A stretch of 64,000 nucleotides of DNA from Ifrita kowaldi (Eukaryota; Chordata; Aves; Passeriformes; Cinclosomatidae). The stretch covers positions 4,199 to 68,198 of the forward strand of contig VZRS01007512.1 in assembly GCA_013398055.1 (NCBI GenBank), read 5' to 3'. A program made the translations under genes and the position numbers. Of the stretch, positions 1 to 10,900 are shown one piece after another; the stretch's first letter is position 1, and each line of letters begins with the position of its first letter. The notes under the pieces were generated by a model. It searched no databases. It was given only the letters and a program-made list of their open reading frames with translations, and was not told where the DNA came from.

Positions 1-107
1 CCCCGCCGCGGCGGGCACCGCGCTGCTGCTGCCCCCGCCTGGCCGCACCGCGGGGGCACCGCGGGCGCGCTTCCGGAGCAGCAGCCGCGCGCAGCTTCCA
101 AAATACG
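1..107. promoter_or_regulatory. Right-hand edge of a CpG island (probable promoter or first-exon region of a gene lying to the left)
   Basis: About 19 CpG dinucleotides occur in roughly 106 bases of mostly G and C, while the following kilobases have almost none. Such density in a vertebrate genome marks an unmethylated CpG island, usually over a promoter or first exon. The block is open in one forward frame through base 107, but there is no ATG and the composition (Ala, Pro, Arg, Gly) is what any GC-rich stretch gives, so I do not call it coding. No TATA box or convincing splice donor is visible before the GTT array. The gene and its direction cannot be told from this fragment. If the gene runs left to right, the rest of the window would be its first intron or 5' region. 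Confidence 0.65.
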
Positions 108-112
108 GGGGG

Positions 113-113
113 G

Positions 114-175
<62 letters not shown>

Positions 176-176
176 G
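113..176. repeat. Pure (GTT)n trinucleotide microsatellite, about 21 units
   Basis: An uninterrupted run of GTT (AAC on the other strand) starts only a few bases after the CpG island ends. It decays into GGTTTGTTGGTTT at its right edge. With this length and purity it is expected to vary in copy number between individuals. Confidence 0.97.
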
Positions 177-202
177 GTTTGTTGGTTTCTGTTTCGTTCG
201 CA

Positions 203-238
203 TTTTTTTTTTCATTTTTTTTTTCCCCCCCCCCGGGG
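203..238. repeat. Homopolymer cluster: T10, T10, C10, G4
   Basis: Two T10 runs separated by CA are followed directly by C10 and G4. This is a low-complexity tract and prone to sequencing error and slippage. Together with the GTT array it makes 113-238 a continuous low-complexity boundary beside the CpG island. Confidence 0.95.
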
Positions 239-3200
239 AAAATGCTGTCTTTCATTCCTTCTGGAGTGATCACTGATTTAAGAAATATTGTTATTTAAAG
301 AAAAAAGCCTGGTGGAATATAACCAATTCTGTCCTAGGGGAAAAAAAGTGTTCGTGAAGCAACAGAGCCAAATATTTTCAAGCAGTAGTTGAAGTCAATA
401 CCTCTCTTGCCTCTGAGAACATATAAATATCTAAAATAATCGAAAACAAAGCCCTCTTTGCCTTTTAAAGAGATTTTGTAATGTACTTTTCTGACCTGTA
501 TGTATAGCCAAGATCTAGGGTCCTTTAGGGTATTTTTGTCTCCAAGAGGAGAGTGGATGATAGAATTCAATATTTCTTTGACGCAATATTTACAGAAAAT
601 TTGCAAAGCCTCATGTGCTCAAAAAACATAGGACTTGAACAGAAGAGGGTTGGTTTGTTTGTCCGTTTCTTGTTTTTTTTCAACTCTGTTTCTTACTAGG
701 TAGCATTCTGTTTGAAAATCTATTTGTTTCCTTTTTTTCCCCTAGGCAGGTTACTCCAGCCAGTATTTCTGTTCTTTTCTAAATGCTTTTGAAGGCTGTT
801 CCCCAGCAAAATCATTCCAGGCATTCAGCTTCCCCCCTGCCTTACAATTCATTTGGCTATTTGCCTTTGTTTTACATGGCCTTTGCATCTACTTTAGGTA
901 GTAGCTCTTCTTCCTGCAGCCTTAAAAAAAAAAAAAACTTCAGAAGGTAACCTAACTTCCTCCATCATTTATCTTGACATCAGGATAATTTTCCTAGCAG
1001 CAGGGGTAATTCAGTTCTGGAGTAGACTATCAAGGGATTTTTATAGAGTCCCTACTGGAGCATTTTAAGCTGCGCAAATATTTCTCGGGAATGACACAAG
1101 CACAGTTGTCCTGACTCAGGGCAGTGTGATAGTCTAGATGATCTCATGTTTACTTCCAGTCCTATTTTGTTGGATTTCTGTGATATATACACCTATAAAT
1201 AGCTCCAGGATTATCACTGTTGAAAGCAAAAAAAACAATCTTTTCTTTCTCTCTCTCTATTAATTTTTTTCTTTTCTTTTTCTGTCTGCTTATTTAACTG
1301 TGCAAAATAAAGAGTGTAAAGCTGTGATTATGAATCATCGCTTACTCTTACTGTTTGGGATATGCTTTTGGTGCAATTCTTACTTGTGCAGAACCTTTGC
1401 TGATCTCATTTGTGCATGCACAAGACCACCAGGAATATGAAGAGACATTTGGGGAAATAGAGACACTACAGAGGAAAACCTTTTTTTCCACTACAGAGGA
1501 AAAGCTTTTCTCAATGTACCTCTTCTGTGGAAGTTTTATGGGAATAAGGTGAGGAAAGCTTGCCCTCGGAGTAGGTCGACTGCTTTCAAGGAAAATTGTC
1601 ATCTATCTGCATTATTTAGACAGCGTCTGGGAAACTCACTGGAGCCTCAGGCTTCCATTGTGCTAGACATTGTGTAGATGGGTAATTAATGGTGGGCCTC
1701 CTTCTGTTTTGTTTAATGTTCACATTGTACATATGCAATGACTTGAGGAAGATTGCCAATGCGGGGAGTCAAACGCAATTCTGCAGTCCCGTGAATGGTG
1801 TGGCTGACGATCAGCGGCTTTGGCTCACACATTTCCTAGCTAAGGGACACTGCAGGCATGCTCAGCAAGAACTAAAGAACTAAAAAGTGTCAGCCTTCCA
1901 TATTTTGATGGGCTTATATGCATGAGGGAAGCACAAAGGCAACACGTCCTGAGGGAAAAAGTGGAGGATCTTTTTTCTAAATATATTTTTGGAGGCATGT
2001 TTTTTCAGATATGCAGATTAAGTGCAACTATTGATTTCAGGAAAGTTAAGCATCATAATAAGATGGGTACAAAACTCTTGGCACCAGAAATACATGCAGT
2101 TTATGTGCCTATGAGAGAGGCTGAATAAAACCTCCTCCCAGGTTTTGGGCATCTTGTCTCAAACACCCCACCCATGGTAAAGACTTTCTCATGGATTCTG
2201 GGGCATAAGAAGGAGGAGAGGGCATCTCCAAGACAGTTGTTATATCAAGCACTACCATGGTTGGAGGCAATCTGCATGTCTAATAATGATAACAACTTGA
2301 TAAAAAAATTACTGTCAAGTAGATTCCACAAAAAGGAAAAAGGGAAGATTCATGCTTGTTCTGCTGAGTGCTCATGGATGCAAAATGAAATGGTCACTTA
2401 ATGCTTTTTAAATATTCATGTGAACATGACATGTTCAGTACTAAAGTGTGAGACCACAAAATGAAATACAAGTGAAGAGTGTGCTTTCAGTTAAGCTGCT
2501 GATTAAGCAAAGGAACAGCATGTGTAACAGAAGAGAATGAGGTAATCATGGCACATGAACATGTTTTTAATTTCATCTGTTGCATTTAATCATACAATAA
2601 GGGAATGTTTCTGGGTGCTTCACTTCATTCCTACACTCTTCTTTTTTGAGAGACTCTTTGCTGACTTGTAAAAACTTTCAAGGTTACAGAAGTAGATTTT
2701 TTAAAGATTAATAACTCCAAACTAGACATTGCAGGAGCTGCTGTCGCCTCTTTAATGCAGCTGGTATGGAAGTGGATCACACTACCTTCCAGTGACCAAA
2801 CCAAAGCAAACCCTTTCTTCAGCTGGGATTGTATAAGGACCTGAAAGATGCCTCAGAAATGAAGCCTCCTAGGGTTATCTTCTTCTTACACCCTCCAGTG
2901 AGCTGAAAGGACCTTTTATTTCTGGTACAAAGTGTTCTGAGTTTGTTTGCTGACAAAAACCTCTGTCCCAACTGAATTGGACCTGGTGAGATCCCTGGGC
3001 TGCACTGCAGTTTGGCCTTTGGGTTACCCTTGCCAGCAGTTATTTACAGAAGTTTCCTCTGCAACTATTTCCTGAGAAGGTGTCCTTCTTTGTAATAAAA
3101 TGACCTTTTTGCTTTGTTTAGGAATGGATAAACACAACCAATGTTCTAAATACATAACTATCACACTAGTATAAGTTACGCAGATACAATTTATAGATTG

Positions 3201-3694
3201 TGGAAAGATCAGATAGTTTTAAAGTCAGTGGTTGGCTGTAAAGTTGTTAATAGAACATTTGCTGAAAAATGCCTGTGGGGAAGTGATCTTGTTATTCTTG
3301 CAGGATAATCAAGTTTAAAACCAACAGTTGTTGGCTATATTTAAAGAAATACCTACAAGTTAAAAATCACAGTTCCCAAAGCATTCACATCTTTACATTA
3401 CCAATCCTTTGGGCAGGTAATACTGAAAAAATTTTACAACACAATTTAATGACTTGTTGATTTAGTGGCTTTTTTTACTTTCAGATGGGGGAAAAAAATA
3501 GTGGGTTTTCCTGTTTCTCACTTTTGAAGAGTCTCTGTAATTAATTAATTTTTATTTTCTTTTTCCAAGTGCCGGTTCAATTTTGTAACCACATTGCACA
3601 CACACATCAAATTAATATATTACTTTAAACATTTCCTCCACTTGGATTTTAATATTCTGAAAAACCTGAAAATCTTACAAACCAGTCACTGACT
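239..3694. other. Non-coding AT-rich stretch, no gene seen
   Basis: Open frames here are short (90 codons at most) and match no family I recognise. There are poly-A and pyrimidine runs (about 924-937, 1240-1275) and a two-copy 15-base repeat, CACTACAGAGGAAAA, at 1464-1478 and 1489-1503. No repeat family, RNA gene or promoter could be identified. It is best read as intron or intergenic DNA next to the CpG island. Confidence 0.6.
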
Positions 3695-4012
3695 CACAGC
3701 ATCACAATGTGAATAAGGTTGGAAGGGATCACTTGAGGTCATCTAGACCAACCTCCATGTTCAAACAGGTTTCCTTAGAGAATCTTGCTCAAGATTGTGT
3801 CCAGATGTCTCGTGAATATCTGCTCAAAAGGAGACTCTCTGGGCAACCTGTTCCAGTACTTTTTCACCTGCACAGCAAAGAAGTTCTAGCCTGTCTTCAG
3901 GTGGAACTTCCTGCATTTCAGGATTCCCGTGTTTCAGTTCCCTCTGAATTGTTTCAGCAAGACTGAAGAGCGTACGTCAATTGACAATGCTCCCTTCTAT
4001 TTGAAAATAACC
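3695..4012 (-). mobile_element. CR1 LINE 3' fragment, inserted in reverse orientation
   Basis: Read on the plus strand, the stretch begins with a degenerate CACAGCATCACAATG copy of the CR1 tail. It continues into the reversed CR1 3' untranslated region: GGTTGGAAGGGATCAC, ATCTAGACCAACCTCC, then GGCAACCTGTTCCAGTACTT, AAGAAGTTCTAGCC and AGGTGGAACTTCCTGCATTT. These landmarks occur in this order in avian CR1 elements read on the minus strand. The left boundary is sharp because it is the 3' end of the element. The right boundary near 4012 is where similarity fades, as expected for 5' truncation. An 85-codon open frame (3709-3966) inside it is a chance antisense frame and not a gene. Substitutions are many, so the insertion is old. 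Confidence 0.88.
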
Positions 4013-4101
4013 TCACAAAACTGACAGTATTTTGTCTCAAGTTCATTAGTTTCAGTAAATTAATTTCTGTCCCTCATTATAAACTTTAAGTGCTGAATAG
4101 A

Positions 4102-4909
4102 TGTCCTAGTTTTTCTCACATGTGCTGAGGAGGGGGTGGAGCTAGGTTGCTATTCTATACCATGCACCTCATCTCTGGGGAGAGTGGCTTGGGGGGAAGA
4201 AAAAGGGAACACACTCTGGAAGCGGGGCCATTTTGTTCCATTCTTCTTCAGGGAAGTTGCCAGGACCTTCAACCTTCCATCCTTGAGGACTTTGTCCCTC
4301 TCTGTCACCACCCATCCCTTCCCATCCCTCAGGAAGAATGCAACTCCAGGCAGCAAACACAGCTGAGCCCAGCAGAGCGCACACGCTGCAGCACTGGTGC
4401 AGAAGGCAGTCGCAGGGAGCAGAGCAGCAGAGGCAAGCCAAGCCTGAGCTGAGCCCAAGCCCAGCTGATCCCAAGCCGAGTGGAGAGGAGCTGAGCTGAA
4501 GACTGCTGACCACAATGGAGCCCAGCAGCCCAAGAAGTGGGTGGCACAGTGCAGACGATCCGGCTCTTTGCATATTTGTCCATCACTGGTTTTTGTTGTC
4601 CCATGCTCCAGGACTGGGAATGCCAGCTGTGGAGAGTGCCTGCCATCTTGTCTTTGTCTCAGCAGCCATGCAGAGCTGAGTCGAGGTGGTGAACACCTCT
4701 GTGTGTGAAGCACCTTGTCCTTTGTATACTTCTGTTATTAATGCTGTTGTTGTTATTGTGCATTTGTTATTCCATGGCTGGTTTTTTTTGGTAAATTGTT
4801 ATCTCAGCCCATAGTCTCTTCCTTTGTTCCTCTCTCACTGGAGAGGAGGCAGGGGGAAGGGGAGCAGCTTATTTGGAGTTTAATTCCTACCTGGTGTTGA
4901 ACCACCACG
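4102..4909 (+). mobile_element. Solitary LTR of an endogenous retrovirus (neoavian, ERVL-like)
   Basis: The element opens with TGTCCTAGTTT and contains TATTCTATACCATGCACCTC, a recognisable version of a motif near the 5' side of widespread avian LTRs. Its 3' end reads AAATTGTTATCTCAGCCCAT, then a CTCTCACTGGAGAGGAGG block, and closes with TGGTGTTGAACCACCACG, where an ending in CA is usual. Flanking bases ATAGA (4097-4101) and GTAGA (4910-4914) match at four of five positions and are a plausible 5-base target-site duplication. No internal retroviral sequence or second LTR lies nearby, so this is a solo LTR left by recombination. The middle (about 4330-4560) is GC-rich with repeated GAGCTGAGC-like words. 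The 187-codon minus-strand frame and the other open frames across it are by-products of this composition. The ERVL assignment rests on general resemblance and is less sure than the LTR call. Confidence 0.82.
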
Positions 4910-4914
4910 GTAGA

Positions 4915-7900
4915 CTGGGGTATATTGCAGAAATGCAGCAGCTGTACTCTGCATTTCCAAAAGAGATGTTATAGCCGAAGAAAGCCATCACAATCTGCAA
5001 GACATATTTTCTCTCAACAACCTCATTCTACTTTATTGTTTTTCTTGAATAAATTTTATACTTTTTTGCAGGCTTATCTTAAGAATAGATATTCACAATT
5101 TAAGTTGTGTTTGTTATAGTAGCCTGATTTTAAAGCCAGCTATGGAGGTTTCAGATCTGATGTCCTCTGCAGCACAAACAACTTGTGATCAAACTCAATT
5201 ATGATATTTAAGTCTTCCTATACAGGCCTTGAGGGGCCATTAGGTTATATCCATAAGTGATGGGATAAGTGAAGAGATGCTGTAAACTTGGCTGGATTAA
5301 CTGTCCCTGCACGTTTGGTGAGGTGGTGTTCATCTCAACTAGCCACAGCTATCTAAAAGTTCTATGACTAATGCATTTTAGCCTCTAGTTCTTCCAAAGT
5401 AATGAAGGGAGGGTTATTAATCCTTTCTTCAGGTCGTTCTGAAGTTTAACATTAAGCATAATGTATCTGGTTAATGTGTCTTTTAATAGTGGAGGAGATA
5501 ATGTGTTGCAATATTATGGATGTGTTGATTTCTACAATTGCAACTACTAATTCAAATTTTTTGAAAAGAATTAAGGCATTAACTTTGTACAAGGAAGTTT
5601 ATATCCGGACACATGTCATCCCCTCTCAGTCTGCCATGCTTCATCTTCTTGCCAGTTAGGGTGTTTTTGGAGCTTCTGTAGCATAAACCCCAATTCAACA
5701 TTGTGTGCTCTACTCACTTAACAAATGCATTCAGCTTAATTTGAAAAATTCTTATATTTATTTGTATGCAGTTTTGGTGTCAACAATCACAAAACAATGC
5801 ATTAAAAAAGATGTGAGATATTCCCATTAGAAAATAACTCTCCTCCATTTGCTGTAAAGGGACTCTAGAGAGCTAGCTAACCCTTGCCCCCTCACTTTTA
5901 CAAGGCCAAGATGAATATATTTGATTGCTTGCCTGCCTGGATACAATGGGACCACTTTGGAATTTATTTTCAGGAAACATTTTAGGCATTATGGAGCACA
6001 ACACAGATGATATTCCTGAAAATCAGGAAACTGGAAGGCATTTGGACTTTAAGGTTACTCATTGCTCTCCAAGTGCTGTGTGACAGCTGTGGGACAGATG
6101 CTTAGCCAGCGAGGAAAGCCGGGGAGAGCAAAATATAGACATTTCATTTTTTTCTCTCTTCCTTCTCACAGATGGTTTGTTGATGATGGTAGAGAAAGAA
6201 GGAAGACACCAGCTGTTGCGTCATTGTTTTAGAAAGGGTAGAATTACAGGCTGTTTAGAAGAGGGATTGAAAACAGAAGCCCACAATATCCTTGATGGTG
6301 AAGATGCTGAAGGGCAGGGATGTTGTTCATCAGTGCTTTATTTATAACCTATCCATTTTATCCCTTTTCATCTTTATTGATCTTCACATTCCATGTGAAT
6401 ATCAGGAACAATTAGATTAGATTAGGTGATTTTTTGACTCCTGCAGTCTCCCAGCACCAGTATCTGTCCTGCCCCACGTTTGCCTCTCGGTTCCCAATCT
6501 GTCAAATCTCATGCATTAACAATGAGATTTGTACACTTGCTCCTGCCTGATTTCTTTCCATTTGGCCCACATTGTACTTATTTTTGCTGCAGGCTCTTCT
6601 GCTCCATGAACTGATATATTAGAGGGTTATGTGTTGGATCAGAGAGAAAAGGCTGCAGGACTGTAAGGCAGTGAGTCACCAAAGATACTGTGCACCCTTA
6701 GGTGTGTGGGGTATATGCCTGTGTTGCAGGGTAGTGTGAGGCCTGCTCCCTCACAACATGACCTGATGCCCCAGTCTGATTCCCCATCACATTATCAGCA
6801 ATTATTTCTGTCTTATCCACAGACACTGACTAATACCAAGAGATATGCATCTCCCCACTTTTTTTTCTCTCTTCAGCTTCACCTCTGCTTCCCTGCAGCA
6901 GCTTACTGAGCTCTACCAGGTTACCAAATCCCAAGCAGTTTCTTTAAACTTCAGGTTTGACTCCATACAGAGACCTAAACACTGAATTTCCCCCTTTTCT
7001 GCTCCATGGTTTCCGTCTGAAACCCTGGCCCTGGAGATTGGAGAGGGCTAAGAGATCAGGATCCCTTGGCTGGCTGCATGCAATCTCATATAGCTTCTCA
7101 AATCTGAATCAAACTTCTTTTATATATGCTTTCTCTTCTCTGAACTACAACATGAGGTGAGACCTGCAGAGAGTCTGTCTTTATCATCTTTCCCTTTAAA
7201 ACCGTGCCAGGAAGGAAAACAAGGAGTGGAAAATTAGTGTCTTTCTCTGGTGTTCCTGGAAAAGAGACTGGAGGAAGAGGGGTAGCTGTGGAAGGTGTGT
7301 GTGCCACAGACAGCTCTGTCCTTCCATGCCAGTGATAACTGCCCATGGAGGGACCAGGAAAGAATTCCAGCTCTTACACAGCAAATCACTGGGGACCAGA
7401 ATACAGGAAAATAAGCAGGACACTGTCAGAATAGGTTTCCCATTTAAAATATTGGAAATTTCATCACGGCCTCAAGCTTCTTGATTCACTCTGAGACTTG
7501 TTTTGTACTTACTGAAATCAAAAAACCCAAAACAAAAACAAAAACACCACAAGGGCTAGCAAAGTTGTGCAATCTTATCTACAAATAATGTAGCCAAAGT
7601 CTGGTTTCCCCAAACACAACAAGGAAAAACTCCCTGCTGTTCTTCTTCTGCCTTATTTATGCAGATGTACATAACCCCTGCTAACTATTTCTTCATCTGT
7701 TGTGTTTGCAATATATCCCAGGGAAACTGCTTGGTTTCTATAGTCCAAAACAGGGTAATGTATGTTTGTAGGGTGGTAGCTTTCATTGCTTCTGCCTTTC
7801 TCTATGGAGAGCTTAATTTGGTCTGACTACAACAGCCATAAGAAGACCAGTTCTCACCCCTTCCAGAGTAAAACCATGGATCACATTAACCATCTTTTTA

Positions 7901-10900
7901 GACCCACTACACTCAGTCCTGCAAGTGTAATCTCTATGTTTTCCTCCCAAAACAGCTTTCAATTGGCAATATTTATACCCATATAATTTCTACTTACCTA
8001 CAGTTGTCTAAATGACTTCCTGTTTGTAATCGATCCTCATAAATTCTCTCCTTTTGCCATTTGCAGAATATAGAAATATTATTACAGTTTATGGCTTTTT
8101 TTTTTTGTCATGCCATAGGTAAAGGGATTGAATAACAGTGTCTTAAGGCATGAAAGAATCTTTGTAGCAGCACGCTGGTGATACTTGGTAAATTTTAGTT
8201 AATAATTACACATTAAATTTCTGAGTTCTACGGTTTAGTCTCATTTATTATATGTTGTGTTGGTTTTGTTCTGGTGTAACATTTAGTCAGAGTGTCATGT
8301 GGTATCAATGCTTAACAGAAGTCTGAAAGGCATTGTTTTGTCAACGTAGTTACCTTTATTAAACAGATCAAATAATCAAAATTCTTATCTCATAAAAGTA
8401 CTATGCCGTTTGTTTAACTTAACCTGTTTTGCATAAAGTCATGTTGACTGGCAGTAATTACGTTACCATTTTCTATTTCCTTGTGGACAGAGCCCCGTAT
8501 CAGCTGTTCCATTCTTTCACACGGAACCAAGGTCAAGTTAACTCATCTACAGTTACCGTGGTCATCCTGTTTACGCTGTTGGAATATCAACATGGCATTA
8601 GATTTTTCCAGGCCTCTTGGACTTCTCCAGTGTGCCAAAGCCTTTTGCCAATGCACAGCAGTACAAATTCTTTTTAAAATCTTTTTATCAAGTTATCCGG
8701 CCCTGCCAATTAAAAAAAATTAATAGATGTTCTTTACCATCTGCTTTGGAGAATGTCAGAATAGATGATAGTTTGGCAATGAAGACACTGTTTTTCTTTC
8801 TAAATGCAAAGCAGAAATATTCAGTGAATGCTTTTTCTTTTCCCTGATTAGTGATGGAACTATGTCAGCACTAAGATTTCTACTGTGCTAAATAGTCTTT
8901 CAGAAATTCAGAATAAAATAAGGACATGTTCTTGTTGCCTTTATCTCTACATTTTTATAGATACATTTAGTTTGCATACCAATATACTGCATTTATTAAT
9001 GTATGAAATTACAACCATTATCTATAATTGTCTTTTAAGCGTTCTATTAGCATGTATATACACACATATATGTGTATATATGCTAATATACTGATGTACT
9101 GCTGTATGCAGTAATTATAATACACATACTAATCAGCACTGAATTCTGTGTGCACATCTTTAATTAGATCATTGCTGTGTACTTCTTGGCATGTGTTTCA
9201 AGTTTAGTGAGCAATCACTTTCACAAGTCACAGTGAAGGATAATGCAGTATTATAACATGCTTTTGTCTGGGATAGAGATTTCAATCTTTAGATTTTATA
9301 GGATCTAGGTCATTGTAGGGAATGTGGAACAAGAGCTTTAGCCCATATCATTCTATCAGAAGCCCTTTTTTATAGAGGCAATGTTTCTTTCTTTATAGAT
9401 ATTTATTCTTGGTCACAAAAGTTACATGGGGTGGAAATCATCTCACCTTACTTGGTAACATAGATATCCACATCTAAGCTAGTGATTCCCCAGGGTGACC
9501 ATGCCTCTGTCCATAGAGAGAAACAGACATTTTAGATCTCAATGAACCTGACCTATTTTAGATGCCTACATTAGGATGGTATGAATCATGCCTTAAAGTG
9601 CTTTTTCTTTCTCCATTTTTCCCCCCACAGACAATAAAAGGAGCCCATGGTGATTAGTCCTGATCCAGTTATTTTGCACAGCAGACTTCTACATCTGGAC
9701 ATCCATGCAGCTCTTTTCTTTTCTCACTGAGAAAAAAAAAAAGAAAGTTTGTTACATAATCATGAGGAAAAGAAGCAGCTGAGCCTCAGAATCTTCAAGA
9801 TACATAAATTGTTTTAAACCATTAATTCTCTATACCAGCTTTGGAGTTGAATACTAAAGTGCCTCAATGTACAAGACCTCAGTCCCACTTATGTAAAACA
9901 GCTTTTAGATGAAGTCTGATGAACTGCCTTTCATCATTGTTACCTTTCTCTCCCATTCTACCATTTCCATCAGAAACATGCATATCTAATGGGGCAACAT
10001 TGTGTGGCCTAACGAGTAGAAGGTAAGTTAATTGAAACAGTAGATACAGGATAGGACAAAAAAGGATAGAATAAATATTCTGGGTTATTTTTATTATACC
10101 TTCAGCTTTGGTTTGAGTTGTTACGAATCACCCAACTCTGACTACACAAATATTTTAATAACTACAGAGATTCTCAGTATTTTATATCTTTAGTGACAGC
10201 AGAATCCTATTCATTTAACAGATGACTTTATACTGACCCACAAGTATTAAAAAAGAAATCTTCAGGCAAAGATAGTTCTCTATTTTGGCAAGGATATTGT
10301 GCAGTTAAGGAAAGAGCTATATTTTATTATTTTTGGCACAGAGGCCATTTCTTTGGTAATGACTGCCTGTTCCTTTTTATCTTTCTCATCCATGCTACAT
10401 TGCAGCAACTGTAGCTGCAGGTGCCTACACTGGATGAACACCTGTCCAGTCTATGCAAAAAGGAAAGGAAATCAAGGGGCAGCGTATTTACTGCTTCTCT
10501 GTACACAGCAAAGTGATAAAATGATGGAGAAATGGAAAAAAAGTTAAATTAACATGATGAAGTGGAGAGAGAGTAGAGGAGAGTGGTCATGATCCTTTAG
10601 AAACAAGCTTTTACAGGAGACAGACAGCAGGTAAATCTAAATATACTCTTATTTCAAAGATAAAACCCATTCACTAATAGTGTGTCAGCTGAGGTAGCAC
10701 CTTTTCACAGCAGTTTGCAGGTACAGGTTTGTTCTGCCACATTCCACATTGCAAAACAGCAAATAAAATGTGCATAGTGTGGGACCCCATAAACTTATTC
10801 ATCTGCCCAAAGGGGTAATGTGTTTCTGCAGTTCCAAAGAATATTTTCTGCTGCTCTCTTGCCCTAACTAACTTACACTTTCTGAAGTGATTTTCCTAAC

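Noticed and set aside
4150..4713. 187-codon minus-strand open frame
   Set aside because: It lies entirely inside the LTR, in its GC-rich middle, where other frames are also open. It is a composition effect.
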